From the NCBI RefSeq assembly GCF_944388875.1, contig NZ_CALXKQ010000013.1:1-64000 (forward strand): DNA of 64,000 nt, given 5' to 3'. Each line of letters starts with the position of its first letter. The stretch's first letter is position 1. The translations under genes and the position numbers were made by a program. Source of the stretch: an uncultured Brachyspira sp. Its GTDB lineage: Bacteria > Spirochaetota > Brachyspiria > Brachyspirales > Brachyspiraceae. The notes below the pieces were generated by a model. It saw nothing but the letters and a program-made list of their open reading frames with translations, had not been told where the DNA came from and did no database searches. This document shows, in pieces, positions 34,426 through 44,373 of the stretch.

Positions 34426-35358
34426 TCATACTAATAAAGTTATATTAATTTTAGGATTTATATCATAATGCTGTTCTATTTTTTTTCTAGTATCCTCTAT
34501 AAGATTTATTACATCGCTTGCTTTGCATAATTGAGTATTTTCTTCTTCATGCATGCAATTATTTATAATGTAATTAGGAAATCTCTTATGCCATATCATT
34601 GAACCGTACTTCATATCAAGTCCCCCTACACGCTCCACCATCTCATAAGCCTTCACATCTTCAAAATCTTCAAATACAGGACCTATATTTGCCTCCATAG
34701 GAGCTACTGAACCTCTTATATATCTGTACCAATCTATTCTATTGTCTATACTCTCAGGATTATCATGCTCCAATTTAAATACGGCAGATAAAATTACTAT
34801 ATAATTTTTATCCTCTTCACTTATTGACATATACTCATCTCTGCTTATCTCTTTAACTGCTGCGGTTCTTTTATCTATAATAGTAACATTTTTTACTATA
34901 TTCATTAATGACATTCCAAATGATTCCAATTTTTCATAAACAGCAGACCCTACCCTGCTATTAACCAAAGCTACAAATTCTAATCCTGATAAATTTCTTA
35001 TTCTAGCCTCATGTGATAATCTTTCCAAAATGGCAGAAGCATTAGCATTTAAAATTCCGTCATCAAGAAATTCAAAATTTTCAAACTCACCTTCCAAAGA
35101 TATCATAATACCGCGATACCCCTCGTCTGATACTAAAACCCTATTAGTATCCCTTATAACAAAATAATCTATATTTTTATTATATAAAAATGAAACCAAT
35201 TCTAAAAACGATTTTATCTCTTTAACTATTATAAATAAATCAATATTTCCTCCAACACTAAAACTGCTGAATTTATTAAAAGGGTGGTTTGTATAATATT
35301 CTATGTTATTATCATTGAGAAATTTCTCAACTGCCTGATAATTTTCTTGCATACTCAT
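34426..35358 (-). CDS. murB: MurB-like protein with degenerate active-site motifs
   Basis: This protein of 310 aa follows the MurB layout and lies where murB is expected, overlapping murC by 32 nt. FNKFSSFSVGG and NLSGLEFVA are recognisable. However, the FAD-binding G-x-G-S-N is RDTNR, the P-G-T-x-G-G region is NSRVGSAV, and the catalytic serine block near GSxFKNP reads NIGPVFEDF. It may be inactive as UDP-GlcNAc-enolpyruvate reductase and keep a structural role, or be very divergent. Another murB elsewhere would be needed if it is inactive. Confidence 0.7.
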   Translation of the reverse strand: MSMQENYQAVEKFLNDNNIEYYTNHPFNKFSSFSVGGNIDLFIIVKEIKSFLELVSFLYNKNIDYFVIRDTNRVLVSDEGYRGIMISLEGEFENFEFLDDGILNANASAILERLSHEARIRNLSGLEFVALVNSRVGSAVYEKLESFGMSLMNIVKNVTIIDKRTAAVKEISRDEYMSISEEDKNYIVILSAVFKLEHDNPESIDNRIDWYRYIRGSVAPMEANIGPVFEDFEDVKAYEMVERVGGLDMKYGSMIWHKRFPNYIINNCMHEEENTQLCKASDVINLIEDTRKKIEQHYDINPKINITLLV

Positions 35359-36715
35359 TACTAATCCTTACTATATTGCCAGCCCCCAAAGTTAATATTA
35401 TATCCCCATCTTCTTTTATATCATCTAATACTGACAATACATCTTCTATATTTTTTATATATTTTACACTATTATTTTGTTTTCTTACTATATCACATAT
35501 AGTTTCCCCAGTTATTCCCTGTATAGGCGTTTCCCCAGCAGCATATATATCAGTAATTATCACATTATCAGCGTCATTAAAAGCATATTCAAAATCATTA
35601 AGTAATAACTCTGTTCTAGTATATCTATGCGGCTGAAATACTGCTATAATACGCCTATTAGGATATGCACTCCTCACAGATGATAATGTAGCCTTAATTT
35701 CCGTTGGATGATGAGCATAATCATCAAACAACGTAATCTCCTTATCATAAAGTTTATTTAATCTCCTTCCAACACCTTCAAATGTTTTCAAGCCTTCTTT
35801 TATAGTATCAATATCTATACCCAAATGAAAGGCAACTCCAATAGATGCCAATGAATTTAATATATTATGTATGCCTATTAATGGTATACTGAACTCTCCT
35901 AGAAAATCCCCATTATGATATACATTAAAGTATGTTATAGGAACTTCTATTCTAATAGAGTTCTTATCAACATAAAAATCATAATCAGATGAAAAGCCGT
36001 AAGAATAATATTTTTTATTTGTACTTTTTGATAAATCCCTTACAACATCATTCTCAAAACATAAAAAAGAGCATCCATAAAAAGGAACTTTATTTATAAA
36101 CTCCAAAAAAGCAACCCTTAAAGCCTCAACATTTCCGTAATAATCTAAATGATCATTGTCAATATTGGTAACAACATTAATAACAGGAGAAAGTCTTAAA
36201 AAACTCCCATCGCTTTCATCAGCCTCGCATACCATATATTCGCTTTTTAAATCATTGCATGAAGCATTGCTTTTTAAATTAAAATGATTTCCTCCAATAA
36301 TGCAAACTGGATTAAGTCCTGCATACATCATTATCTGACTAATTAATGATGTAGTTGTAGTTTTTCCATGAGAGCCTGATATTGCTATGCCGTATCTTAA
36401 ACGCATAAGTTCTGCCAGCATTTCGCCTCTTGATATTACAGTTATCTTTTTAGCTTTAGCTGTAAGTATTTCTTCATTAGTAGGACTTATAGCTGATGAT
36501 GTTACAACGGCAGTTACATCATCCTCTATATTGCTGGCTTTATGACCATAATATACTTTTATGCCTGAATCCTCTAAAGATTCCGTTTTTGAAGTTTTAG
36601 CTAAATCACTTCCTGTTATTGTAAAGCCTATAGCATTTAATACGCTTGCTATGGCACTCATTCCAATTCCGCCGATTCCTATGAAATGTATCTTTTCTTT
36701 TCTTCTTGTAAACAT
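35327..36715 (-). CDS. murC: UDP-N-acetylmuramate--L-alanine ligase
   Basis: This ligase of 462 aa adds L-alanine to UDP-MurNAc in murein precursor synthesis. HFIGIGGIGMSAIA lies near residue 10, the ATP loop SGSHGKTTTTSLI near 113-125, and EADESDGSFL near 170. The ATP-dependent Mur ligase C-terminal domain follows, with DDYAHHPTEIKA near 310. It is part of the ftsW-murG-murC-murB cluster. Confidence 0.96.
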   Translation of the reverse strand: MFTRRKEKIHFIGIGGIGMSAIASVLNAIGFTITGSDLAKTSKTESLEDSGIKVYYGHKASNIEDDVTAVVTSSAISPTNEEILTAKAKKITVISRGEMLAELMRLRYGIAISGSHGKTTTTSLISQIMMYAGLNPVCIIGGNHFNLKSNASCNDLKSEYMVCEADESDGSFLRLSPVINVVTNIDNDHLDYYGNVEALRVAFLEFINKVPFYGCSFLCFENDVVRDLSKSTNKKYYSYGFSSDYDFYVDKNSIRIEVPITYFNVYHNGDFLGEFSIPLIGIHNILNSLASIGVAFHLGIDIDTIKEGLKTFEGVGRRLNKLYDKEITLFDDYAHHPTEIKATLSSVRSAYPNRRIIAVFQPHRYTRTELLLNDFEYAFNDADNVIITDIYAAGETPIQGITGETICDIVRKQNNSVKYIKNIEDVLSVLDDIKEDGDIILTLGAGNIVRISNEYARKLSGS

Positions 36716-36788
36716 TCAATTTCCTAATTTTTTATTATAAATATCAACCAAATTTATAAAATGCATGACAGCCAATATTATCAGATTA

Positions 36789-37862
36789 TCATTTATTATT
36801 TAAAGTATTCATTATATCATCAACTATCATAGAAACAGCCCTAGAAGACCAATTATTTTTTATTTTCTCTCTCATAGCTTTTAATCTGTCATTATTATTC
36901 AAATTATTAATTATAACATTTTCTAATTTTTCAGCAGTCAAATCAGATTCTTCTATCAAATAAGCCATATCTTTATTTAATAAATCCAAAGCATTAAAAT
37001 ACTGATGATTATCTGTTGCATAAGGAAATGGTATTAAAAGAGATGGTACATTAACCGCTAATATTTCACTAATAGAACTGCTGCCTGCTCTTGATATAAC
37101 AAAATCAGCAGCATGAAGCAATGTAGGCATATCCTTAAAATAACTGTGAACTATTACATTATCAAATTTGGCATTATTAACTTTTTCTATAATTGCATTT
37201 CCCCATTTAGGACCTGCCAGCCATACTATATGCAAATTTGCAACCTGAGCTTTTATATTCTTAATGCATTCAAAGAATAATTCATTTAATTTCAAAGCAC
37301 CCTGAGAACCGCCCATAACAACTAAAAGCTTATCATTATTTCCAAGCTTCATAACAGTTCTTGCCCCTTCTCTATTAACTACAAAAAAATCTTCTCTTAC
37401 AGGGTTTCCAAAAACTTTTCCTTTAGGCATAAACTCTAATGTTTTAGAAAAAGTTAAATAACTTTGCTTAGCATATTTATAAAACATTTTATTAACTTTT
37501 CCCGGTATAGAGTTCTGTTCGCATAAAAATATTGGTATATTTTTCCATTTAGCCATTTGAAGCATAGGAAGAGATACAAATCCCCCCATTCCTATTACAA
37601 AATCTGGTTTATGCCTATCAAGGATTTTACCAGCCTTCATTAAAGATGGTATAAACTTGAGCAAAAATAGTATATTCTTAAATATATTTCCCGGAGGATT
37701 AATATTTACTGTATTAAAGTCATAATTATGAGGAATAAGATTATAATCTTTAGCAGCAACTACTAATCTAGGGTTATGACCTTGTTTTTTAACATAATCG
37801 TATATGGAAATAGCAGGAGTAATATGACCTGCTGTTCCGCCTCCGCATAAAATTATATTCAT
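36789..37862 (-). CDS. murG: lipid II synthase, N-acetylglucosaminyl transferase
   Basis: This protein of 357 aa transfers GlcNAc onto lipid I at the cytoplasmic membrane. The N-terminal glycine loop GGTAGHITPAI and GMGGFVSLPML are present, followed by GGSQGALKLNE and the UDP-GlcNAc motif SRAGSSSISEI. Its start overlaps the ftsW stop by 4 nt. Confidence 0.96.
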   Translation of the reverse strand: MNIILCGGGTAGHITPAISIYDYVKKQGHNPRLVVAAKDYNLIPHNYDFNTVNINPPGNIFKNILFLLKFIPSLMKAGKILDRHKPDFVIGMGGFVSLPMLQMAKWKNIPIFLCEQNSIPGKVNKMFYKYAKQSYLTFSKTLEFMPKGKVFGNPVREDFFVVNREGARTVMKLGNNDKLLVVMGGSQGALKLNELFFECIKNIKAQVANLHIVWLAGPKWGNAIIEKVNNAKFDNVIVHSYFKDMPTLLHAADFVISRAGSSSISEILAVNVPSLLIPFPYATDNHQYFNALDLLNKDMAYLIEESDLTAEKLENVIINNLNNNDRLKAMREKIKNNWSSRAVSMIVDDIMNTLNNK

Positions 37863-38953
37863 TGTTCTCTCCTTTGAGTTATTTTTAATAATATAGCAAT
37901 CATAATCATATTAATAACCAAAGCATTTCTTCCATAGCTTATTATAGGAAGAGGCATGCCTGTAGTTGGAATCATAAGTGTAGCAACCATTATATTCAAA
38001 TACGCCTGCACACTAATAAACATTGTTATTGCAAATGAAAGATTCTTCAAAAACAGATCATTAGTCCGCGATGATATTATAAATCCCCTAATAGTAAAAG
38101 ATAAAAATAATAGTAATATTATCAAATTACCTATTAAGCCATATCTCTGAGATACAGAAGCATATATAAAATCTGTTAATGCTGCAGGCAAATGAGTACT
38201 TACATCTCTTATCTCTTCATCTGGTATGCCAGTAATTCCTCCATAATTAAATGCCAGCTTAGCCCTTCTAATTTGATAAATATCTTCTTCTGACTGACTA
38301 TTAGGATCAAGATAAGAATTAACTCTGCTTCTCATATAAGGAACATTAAATATAAATATAGCAAAAACTACCATTAAGAATAATGCGGAAAGAAGTAATG
38401 ATCTAAAAGGTATGCCTCCGTAAAAAAATACAGAAAAACCAACCATAGCGAATAAAAGTGCCGTTCCTGAATCAGGCTCTATCAATATTAAACCAGAAAT
38501 TGCACATAAAACGGCAAAGGGAGGTGCTAATCCCTTTTTTATATCAAATAATTTCTCGCCTTTTTTACTTAATACGCTTGCTAAATATATTGAAAATGTT
38601 ATCTTTGCTATCTCAGAAGGCTGTATAGTAATGCCAGGTGCTATTAGAAGCCATCTTTTTGCAAGACTTCCAGCAACAGTAATACCAAAAAAATAAACCC
38701 ATACAAGTAAAATAAGTGTTAATAATAATAATATAGGAACCATCTTATCTATAATCTCAAAAAAATCAGGAACTGCAAGTACAATAATAGTTCCTATCAA
38801 CATAATAGATAATAATTTCAAATGATTATTAAAATAACTTCCATTAGGTTCATGTATAGTTTGTGCTCCATATATAGCAACTAGCCCTGCTATTAATAAA
38901 GCTATATATATAATCAATAAATATCTATCTGGAATTAATTTTCTTCTTACCAT
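37859..38953 (-). CDS. ftsW: SEDS-family lipid II polymerase/flippase FtsW
   Basis: This protein of 364 aa has ten or so membrane segments. KRWLLIAPGITIQPSEIAK is the typical SEDS motif near residues 97-115. The usual SYGGSS end motif reads PIISYGRNAL, lacking one glycine. Adjacency to murG and murC favours FtsW over RodA. Confidence 0.88.
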   Translation of the reverse strand: MVRRKLIPDRYLLIIYIALLIAGLVAIYGAQTIHEPNGSYFNNHLKLLSIMLIGTIIVLAVPDFFEIIDKMVPILLLLTLILLVWVYFFGITVAGSLAKRWLLIAPGITIQPSEIAKITFSIYLASVLSKKGEKLFDIKKGLAPPFAVLCAISGLILIEPDSGTALLFAMVGFSVFFYGGIPFRSLLLSALFLMVVFAIFIFNVPYMRSRVNSYLDPNSQSEEDIYQIRRAKLAFNYGGITGIPDEEIRDVSTHLPAALTDFIYASVSQRYGLIGNLIILLLFLSFTIRGFIISSRTNDLFLKNLSFAITMFISVQAYLNIMVATLMIPTTGMPLPIISYGRNALVINMIMIAILLKITQRREQ

Positions 38954-38982
38954 ATATAAAAACTCTTTTATTTACTTCTATA

Positions 38983-39873
38983 TCATATTATTTTATAGGC
39001 TAAAGATACTTTAAGCTCTATAAAAGTTGTATTATTATAATTAGGAAGCCCTACATGCAGTCCTGCAGAAACTCCTATATTAAGCAGTAATCTATCTTTT
39101 AAAAAATTAAAATTAATAATACCAGCTATACCAAATTTATGCGAAAGATGTTTTGAATTAATAAGATATGTTAAACCGTAATATCCGCCTATATAAAACG
39201 GATTTATATTTCCTAATAAATAAAAATCATTAATTAATTCAAATTCACTTTTTTTATGCAATACAGCAGTTCTAGGATCATAATAATATTTTTTATCTCC
39301 AACATTAATATAAGTCATTGTAAAATTATCTATTAATACAAAATGATTAAACTTAAAAATAAAATAAGGAGCAACATTAATTAAAAATCCAAATGCACTG
39401 CCCTTCTGCATTGCAAACAAGGTATTAAAAGAGTAATCAACATTATTATTATCAAAACCAGCATACCCAAAATTCATAGCATTAAACATGAAATCCACAT
39501 AACCGCTTAATCTAATACCTAAAAATGATAAAGGTTTAATATCTGCAAATACTCCTACCATATCTGAAGATAAAGAAAAATTATTTTCTATACCAAAATC
39601 TGCTTTTGTATTTTTAAATAAAAAACTACTCATATCTTTATACATATAAAGTCTATAGTATAATTTGGTTTCTAAATTAAATTTTATATAATTGAATCCT
39701 CCTAAAACAGTTTGTTCTATAAAAAGCTCATTACTATAAACACCTGTATTAGTATTAACTGGTATATTTCTATCATATATATCCATATAAAAAAGTGTAT
39801 TTATGTCCGCAAAAATAATACTGCGGCACAAAAAAAACGATAAAACTATGATAAAAATATTTATTTTTTTCAT
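38983..39873 (-). CDS. exported beta-barrel-like outer membrane protein
   Basis: This protein of 296 aa begins with a signal peptide (hydrophobic segment to CRSIIFA, about 22 residues). The rest alternates polar and hydrophobic residues in strands with aromatic girdles (for example NTLFAMQKGSAFGFLINVAP), and ends LKVSLAYKII, as in a beta-barrel. It sits upstream of ftsW on the same strand, 29 nt away. No family is recognised. Confidence 0.65.
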   Translation of the reverse strand: MKKINIFIIVLSFFLCRSIIFADINTLFYMDIYDRNIPVNTNTGVYSNELFIEQTVLGGFNYIKFNLETKLYYRLYMYKDMSSFLFKNTKADFGIENNFSLSSDMVGVFADIKPLSFLGIRLSGYVDFMFNAMNFGYAGFDNNNVDYSFNTLFAMQKGSAFGFLINVAPYFIFKFNHFVLIDNFTMTYINVGDKKYYYDPRTAVLHKKSEFELINDFYLLGNINPFYIGGYYGLTYLINSKHLSHKFGIAGIINFNFLKDRLLLNIGVSAGLHVGLPNYNNTTFIELKVSLAYKII

Positions 39874-40107
39874 TAAAATCTCAAAAATATCAAACTATAT
39901 AATAATGACTATATTATGATACTTTATAAAATAAAAAAATCAAGATTATTAAACTACTATTTTGACAATTTTAATTTACAGTATATTAATTAATAGCATG
40001 AATAAAATGTATTGATACTATTAGTAATAATTAAAATATTATTGAAAAAAAAAATATATATGTTAAACTTAATACTATAATGGTATAATGTGATTAGGGT
40101 TTGGTCA

Positions 40108-41130
40108 ATGTATAGAAGCATTATTAAATCAATAATGGAAAATCGTATAAATATAGTTAAAAAAAGCTCTACTATATTAGAGTTAATCCCTCTTATATCT
40201 AAAAAATCCAATAAAATATTAGCAGTTACAAATGATTCTGATAAAATAGTAGGCGTTGTTAATTATGATGAATTATTGGTTAATATTCTAAATAAAATTT
40301 CAGGCAAAAAGAAGCAGGATATATTAAATAAAGAAATTTCAAACTTTATGAATAAAAATCTTATTCTTGTTCATCCTGAAGATGATATAGTTCCAACTTT
40401 TGAACTTATGAAAGAAAATAAAATAGACTATATTGTTGTAATTAATTCAGACAACTATCCTGTTGGCATTTTAAATATTTATGATTTATTTGAAAATGTT
40501 ATTAAAATAAAAATAAGAAATATGGATTATTCTGTAAATGAGATAGAAAAAAAATCTTCTCTTGAAAAAGATAAAGTAATAAAAAAATTAATGAAGGAAA
40601 TAGATACATTACATGCCCAATCAACTATAGATCCATTAACAGGGCTATTTAATGTTAGATATTTTAATAAAATAATAGAGGAAGAAGTAGAGAGAGCTAG
40701 AAGATACAAATACAGCATATCCATAATATTTATGGATTTGGATCATTTTAAAGATATTAATGACATATATGGGCATGACTGCGGAAATTTGGTATTGCAT
40801 GAAATAGGAAAATTATTAAGTAATAATTCAAATAATGTTAATATGCTTAGAAAAAGTGATATTGCTATACGTTATGGAGGAGAAGAATTTATTGTTATAT
40901 GCCCTAATACAAAAAAAGAACAGGCATTAATTCTTGGTGAAAGAATAAGAAAAACAATTGAAAAGAAAAGATTTAATTATGAATCCACAATCATTAATAT
41001 TACAGTAAGTGTAGGCATAGCTGAACATAAGGGTTCATCAAAACAGCCTATAGCTATAACAATAAAAAATGCAGATGCTGCAATGTATGAAGCAAAACAT
41101 CTAGGAAGAAATAAAGTTATAGTTCATTAA
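40108..41130 (+). CDS. CBS-domain diguanylate cyclase
   Basis: This protein of about 340 aa has two CBS repeats (about residues 10-55 and 88-140), then a short coiled linker. A GGDEF domain (about 170-340) carries RYGGEEFIVICP and the DxLTGLFN-type start PLTGLFNVRYF. It should make cyclic di-GMP under adenylate or other nucleotide control by the CBS pair (inference). The start at ATG 40108 follows AGGG; TATAAT at 40084-40089 lies upstream, so GTG 40090 would be outside the transcript. Confidence 0.88.
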   Translation: MYRSIIKSIMENRINIVKKSSTILELIPLISKKSNKILAVTNDSDKIVGVVNYDELLVNILNKISGKKKQDILNKEISNFMNKNLILVHPEDDIVPTFELMKENKIDYIVVINSDNYPVGILNIYDLFENVIKIKIRNMDYSVNEIEKKSSLEKDKVIKKLMKEIDTLHAQSTIDPLTGLFNVRYFNKIIEEEVERARRYKYSISIIFMDLDHFKDINDIYGHDCGNLVLHEIGKLLSNNSNNVNMLRKSDIAIRYGGEEFIVICPNTKKEQALILGERIRKTIEKKRFNYESTIINITVSVGIAEHKGSSKQPIAITIKNADAAMYEAKHLGRNKVIVH

Positions 41131-41134
41131 AAAA

Positions 41135-42001
41135 TTATGATACGCAAATTTTCTCTTCATAAACTTCTTTAGCTTTAGCGTATAATTCTGCTGCTTTTTC
41201 ATAGTTTTCATTAATAAATTCTATATTGCCAAGATGGAAATAATCACTTGAATCAGGATTTTCTTTTATTTTTTTAGTATATTTAGCTTTACTTTCTTCT
41301 AAATTTGGATAATTATCTCTTAAACTTTTACTTCTAAGATTTTTAAGAGCCAAAATTTCAGGAGTATCTGCAGGGTACATAGCTAAAGCCTGCAAGTACA
41401 TATTCTCAGCCCTCTTATAATCCTTAATTTCATGCAGACAAACACCATAATAATGATAATCATTATGATCAGCTAAATTATTATCAACTAAAATCTTATA
41501 GAAATTCATAGCCTCTTTATAAAGCCCATTTCTAAAGAAATAATTAGCCATATAAACTAAAGCAACTCTGTCTTTATTATTAATTTTAAGAACATTCTTA
41601 GCTGCCTCCAAACCTTTATCCTCTTCTTTAATAAGAGTACATAATGATAAAAATTCATAATAAGGATTTAAATTAGATGATGTATATAAAGTAAGCCCTT
41701 TTCTATAAAGTTCAAAAGCCTCTTCCAATCTGTATTCTTTTTTAGCAATAGCACCCAAAATAAAATATGCCTCTGCCGCCATCCAATACTCTAAAAAAGT
41801 ATTTAAAAATATTTTAGCATGTTCATAATTACCGCTCTCAAATAAAGAAACAGCAACCTGCAAGTATGATTTCATATCATCGCCTGAACTGAGTCTCATA
41901 CTTCTTTTTAAAGCTTCAATAGCTTCTTCGTTTACTCCTTTTCTTAATAATTCTTCAGCAAGACTGCTTAATTTCATTGCTTTAGTATTAGTAGTAGACA
42001 C
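41135..42001 (-). CDS. TPR-repeat protein
   Basis: This protein of 288 aa consists of helical tetratricopeptide units. Clear copies start near residues 14, 53, 84, 155, 189 and 245 (for example AIEALKRSMRLSSGD and YHYYGVCLHEIKDYKRAENM). No signal peptide is visible, so it may be a cytoplasmic scaffold. It ends 4 nt from the convergent GGDEF gene. Confidence 0.85.
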   Translation of the reverse strand: MSTTNTKAMKLSSLAEELLRKGVNEEAIEALKRSMRLSSGDDMKSYLQVAVSLFESGNYEHAKIFLNTFLEYWMAAEAYFILGAIAKKEYRLEEAFELYRKGLTLYTSSNLNPYYEFLSLCTLIKEEDKGLEAAKNVLKINNKDRVALVYMANYFFRNGLYKEAMNFYKILVDNNLADHNDYHYYGVCLHEIKDYKRAENMYLQALAMYPADTPEILALKNLRSKSLRDNYPNLEESKAKYTKKIKENPDSSDYFHLGNIEFINENYEKAAELYAKAKEVYEEKICVS

Positions 42002-42022
42002 GTTAAATACTCCTTTTTTATT

Positions 42023-43447
42023 TTATTGAACTGGTCTAGCATAAACTTCTTCAGAAAAACCACTCTCTATATTTCCGCCTTCTCCGCCTATAGCAGTAAC
42101 TCTAAAATAGTAAACCTCTTGAGAATTCAAGCCTTCCAACAAATATTCAGTCTGATTTCCAACCACTATAGGAGTATGCTCAGCATTATTATAAACTCCT
42201 GATTTAGTTCCGTAATATATTTTATACCCTGAAACATTTTCATGCGATCCTCTCCATCTTAACATAATAGAGTTATTATTTAAAGGCTCAGCAGTCAAAT
42301 TATCAGGCACAAGAGGCAATCTTCCGCTATGATAAACTATATCAATATTATTTAACACTGGTGTAATATTTCTGTCAATATTGCTTTTCAATACCGCTCT
42401 TATTTGAATATATCTAGCTCTATTAACATTAGCAAAAACATTATTATCATCTAATAACTGCCAATTTATATTATTATCATCAGGAGCAAAATAATAGTCG
42501 GAAGTTCTATAGTAAATATCTATATATGAACCATTAGTGAAACTGCCCATATAATTTACAGAATCAATAAATGTATTAGTACTTCCAAAATCTATAACCT
42601 TGCTTATTATCTCTCCATTTTCTAAATATTTATATAAATTAAAACTCTGTTTATAACTAGGAGTAAAATAAAATGAATCTACACCGCCTATAAATCCCTG
42701 ACCTAAATAAAGAGGGTCTAATGCCATGTGGCTAAAATCTACATAATAAGGAGAACCTGTTTTATCTCCAGTACTTGTCAAATATACAACCTCTTCTTCA
42801 AGTCCGTCTATATATTTAACTAATTTTCCAGTAGAAGCATCAAAACTTATACTATGATGTCTCCATACATTTTCTTTCAAATACTCACCGCGTGATAGAG
42901 TAATATTTGTATATTCTCCATTATATGTAAATAAATTATTAAATTGCCAAACCAATCTTCCATTTATAATATTTGCTCTTATACCTGAGTATTTTGTAAC
43001 TCCATTATCATTATATATAGCCATTTTAGATAAAACCTGAGAGTTCATTCTTATTTTATAAGGATTTAAATAGAACTCTATAGTAAAACTATTCATAACA
43101 TCATTTAATTTATCTTCATAATGCTCTATCTTTATAAAAGATTCTATATTTGGAAAAAGTATTGCTGCTCCTCCGTTTGCACCGTCTATATATTTTATAT
43201 CACTGCTTCTAGTAACACCATGAGAATATGCTGTATCTAAAATAGATTTTTCAAATAATGAAGCTACATCAGGTGATGAATCTTCCGCAACTGATGAATG
43301 ATTAAGTATAAAACTATTAGTAACAATATTTAAAGTTCTATAATAAATATTATTCGTATTTGAAAATACATTATAAACATCAGCACTCAAGCTTGCCGTA
43401 AAGTATAAAATAAACGCTATAAAAAAAACTATATAACGCACAATCAA
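42023..43447 (-). CDS. exported protein with LamG-like and fibronectin type III domains
   Basis: This protein of 474 aa has a signal peptide (to YFTASLSA). The middle region fits a concanavalin A/LamG-like jelly-roll fold (FTIEFYLNP, WRHHSISFDASTG). The end is a fibronectin type III domain (PDNLTAEPLNNNSIMLRW, then YKIYYGTKSGVY, YFRVTAIGGEGG). Such proteins are periplasmic or surface-exposed and may bind carbohydrate. It is in the same direction as the TPR gene, 21 nt upstream of it. Confidence 0.8.
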   Translation of the reverse strand: MIVRYIVFFIAFILYFTASLSADVYNVFSNTNNIYYRTLNIVTNSFILNHSSVAEDSSPDVASLFEKSILDTAYSHGVTRSSDIKYIDGANGGAAILFPNIESFIKIEHYEDKLNDVMNSFTIEFYLNPYKIRMNSQVLSKMAIYNDNGVTKYSGIRANIINGRLVWQFNNLFTYNGEYTNITLSRGEYLKENVWRHHSISFDASTGKLVKYIDGLEEEVVYLTSTGDKTGSPYYVDFSHMALDPLYLGQGFIGGVDSFYFTPSYKQSFNLYKYLENGEIISKVIDFGSTNTFIDSVNYMGSFTNGSYIDIYYRTSDYYFAPDDNNINWQLLDDNNVFANVNRARYIQIRAVLKSNIDRNITPVLNNIDIVYHSGRLPLVPDNLTAEPLNNNSIMLRWRGSHENVSGYKIYYGTKSGVYNNAEHTPIVVGNQTEYLLEGLNSQEVYYFRVTAIGGEGGNIESGFSEEVYARPVQ

Positions 43448-43643
43448 TTCCTAATAAACATTATATTCTTTAGATAATTATTCGGATGTTTTTTTAATTC
43501 CATTATTAAAAATATATTAAAAACATTAATTTAAAACTGTATATTAATACATTGAGTAAAATATAAATTTATATGCATAATATTAAAAAAAATAAAAATA
43601 TGTTATTATTTTACTATACAGTCATATAAATTAAGGATTAATT

Positions 43644-44312
43644 ATGAAACTGTCATTTATAATCTTAGTTTTAATAATATCTAATACATTATTATCTGCC
43701 GACTTTAAGGGAGGCTTCTTTTCTGCTGTGCATAGCGGAAATATTAATTTAGTAGAAGAATATATAAAAATGGGTATAAATGTAAATATACAAGACGATA
43801 TGAAGAGAACAGCTTTGATGATAGCAATGTATAAAAATGATATGAAAATTGCTAAACTTTTAATAGATAACGATGCAAATGTAAATATACAGGATAATAA
43901 ATTTAATTCTCCGTTTCTATATGCATGTGAAAAAGGATATATAAATATATTAAAGATAATGTATAAAAATGCTGATACAAAAAATTCGGTTAATATATAC
44001 GGTGCCAATGCATTGATACTGGCATGTGAAAACGGACATTTAGAAACCACAAAATTACTGCTTGAAAACACCGATATAAATGTTAATCATATAGATAATT
44101 TATCAAGAACTGCATTATTAGAGATAACTATATTTGGAAAAGATACAATTAACTATGTAGAAATAGTAAAACTTCTATTGCAATATGGTGCTGACAAAAA
44201 TATAAAAGATAATAAAGGACATGATGCTTTATATTATGCCAAAGAAAGAAACCTAAAAAATATAGAAAAATTACTTCTTAATCAAGATATTAATAACATA
44301 AATGAATTATAA
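43644..44312 (+). CDS. exported ankyrin-repeat protein
   Basis: This protein of 222 aa has an N-terminal signal (to TLLSA) and about five ankyrin repeats. Examples are GGFFSAVHSGNINLVEEYIK, KRTALMIAMYKNDMKIAKLL, SPFLYACEKGYINILKIM, and ANALILACENGHLETTKLL. It probably mediates protein contacts in the periplasm. It ends at a terminator shared with the hydrogenase gene. Confidence 0.88.
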   Translation: MKLSFIILVLIISNTLLSADFKGGFFSAVHSGNINLVEEYIKMGINVNIQDDMKRTALMIAMYKNDMKIAKLLIDNDANVNIQDNKFNSPFLYACEKGYINILKIMYKNADTKNSVNIYGANALILACENGHLETTKLLLENTDINVNHIDNLSRTALLEITIFGKDTINYVEIVKLLLQYGADKNIKDNKGHDALYYAKERNLKNIEKLLLNQDINNINEL

Positions 44313-44322
44313 TTAAAATAAA

Positions 44323-44356
44323 AAGGCAAAAGCTAAAAAATATTAACTTTTGCCTT
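44323..44356. terminator. bidirectional terminator
   Basis: AAGGCAAAAG (44323-44332) pairs with CTTTTGCCTT (44347-44356) between the convergent ankyrin and hydrogenase genes. Confidence 0.8.
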
Positions 44357-44373
44357 AATTTATTCACAAACTA

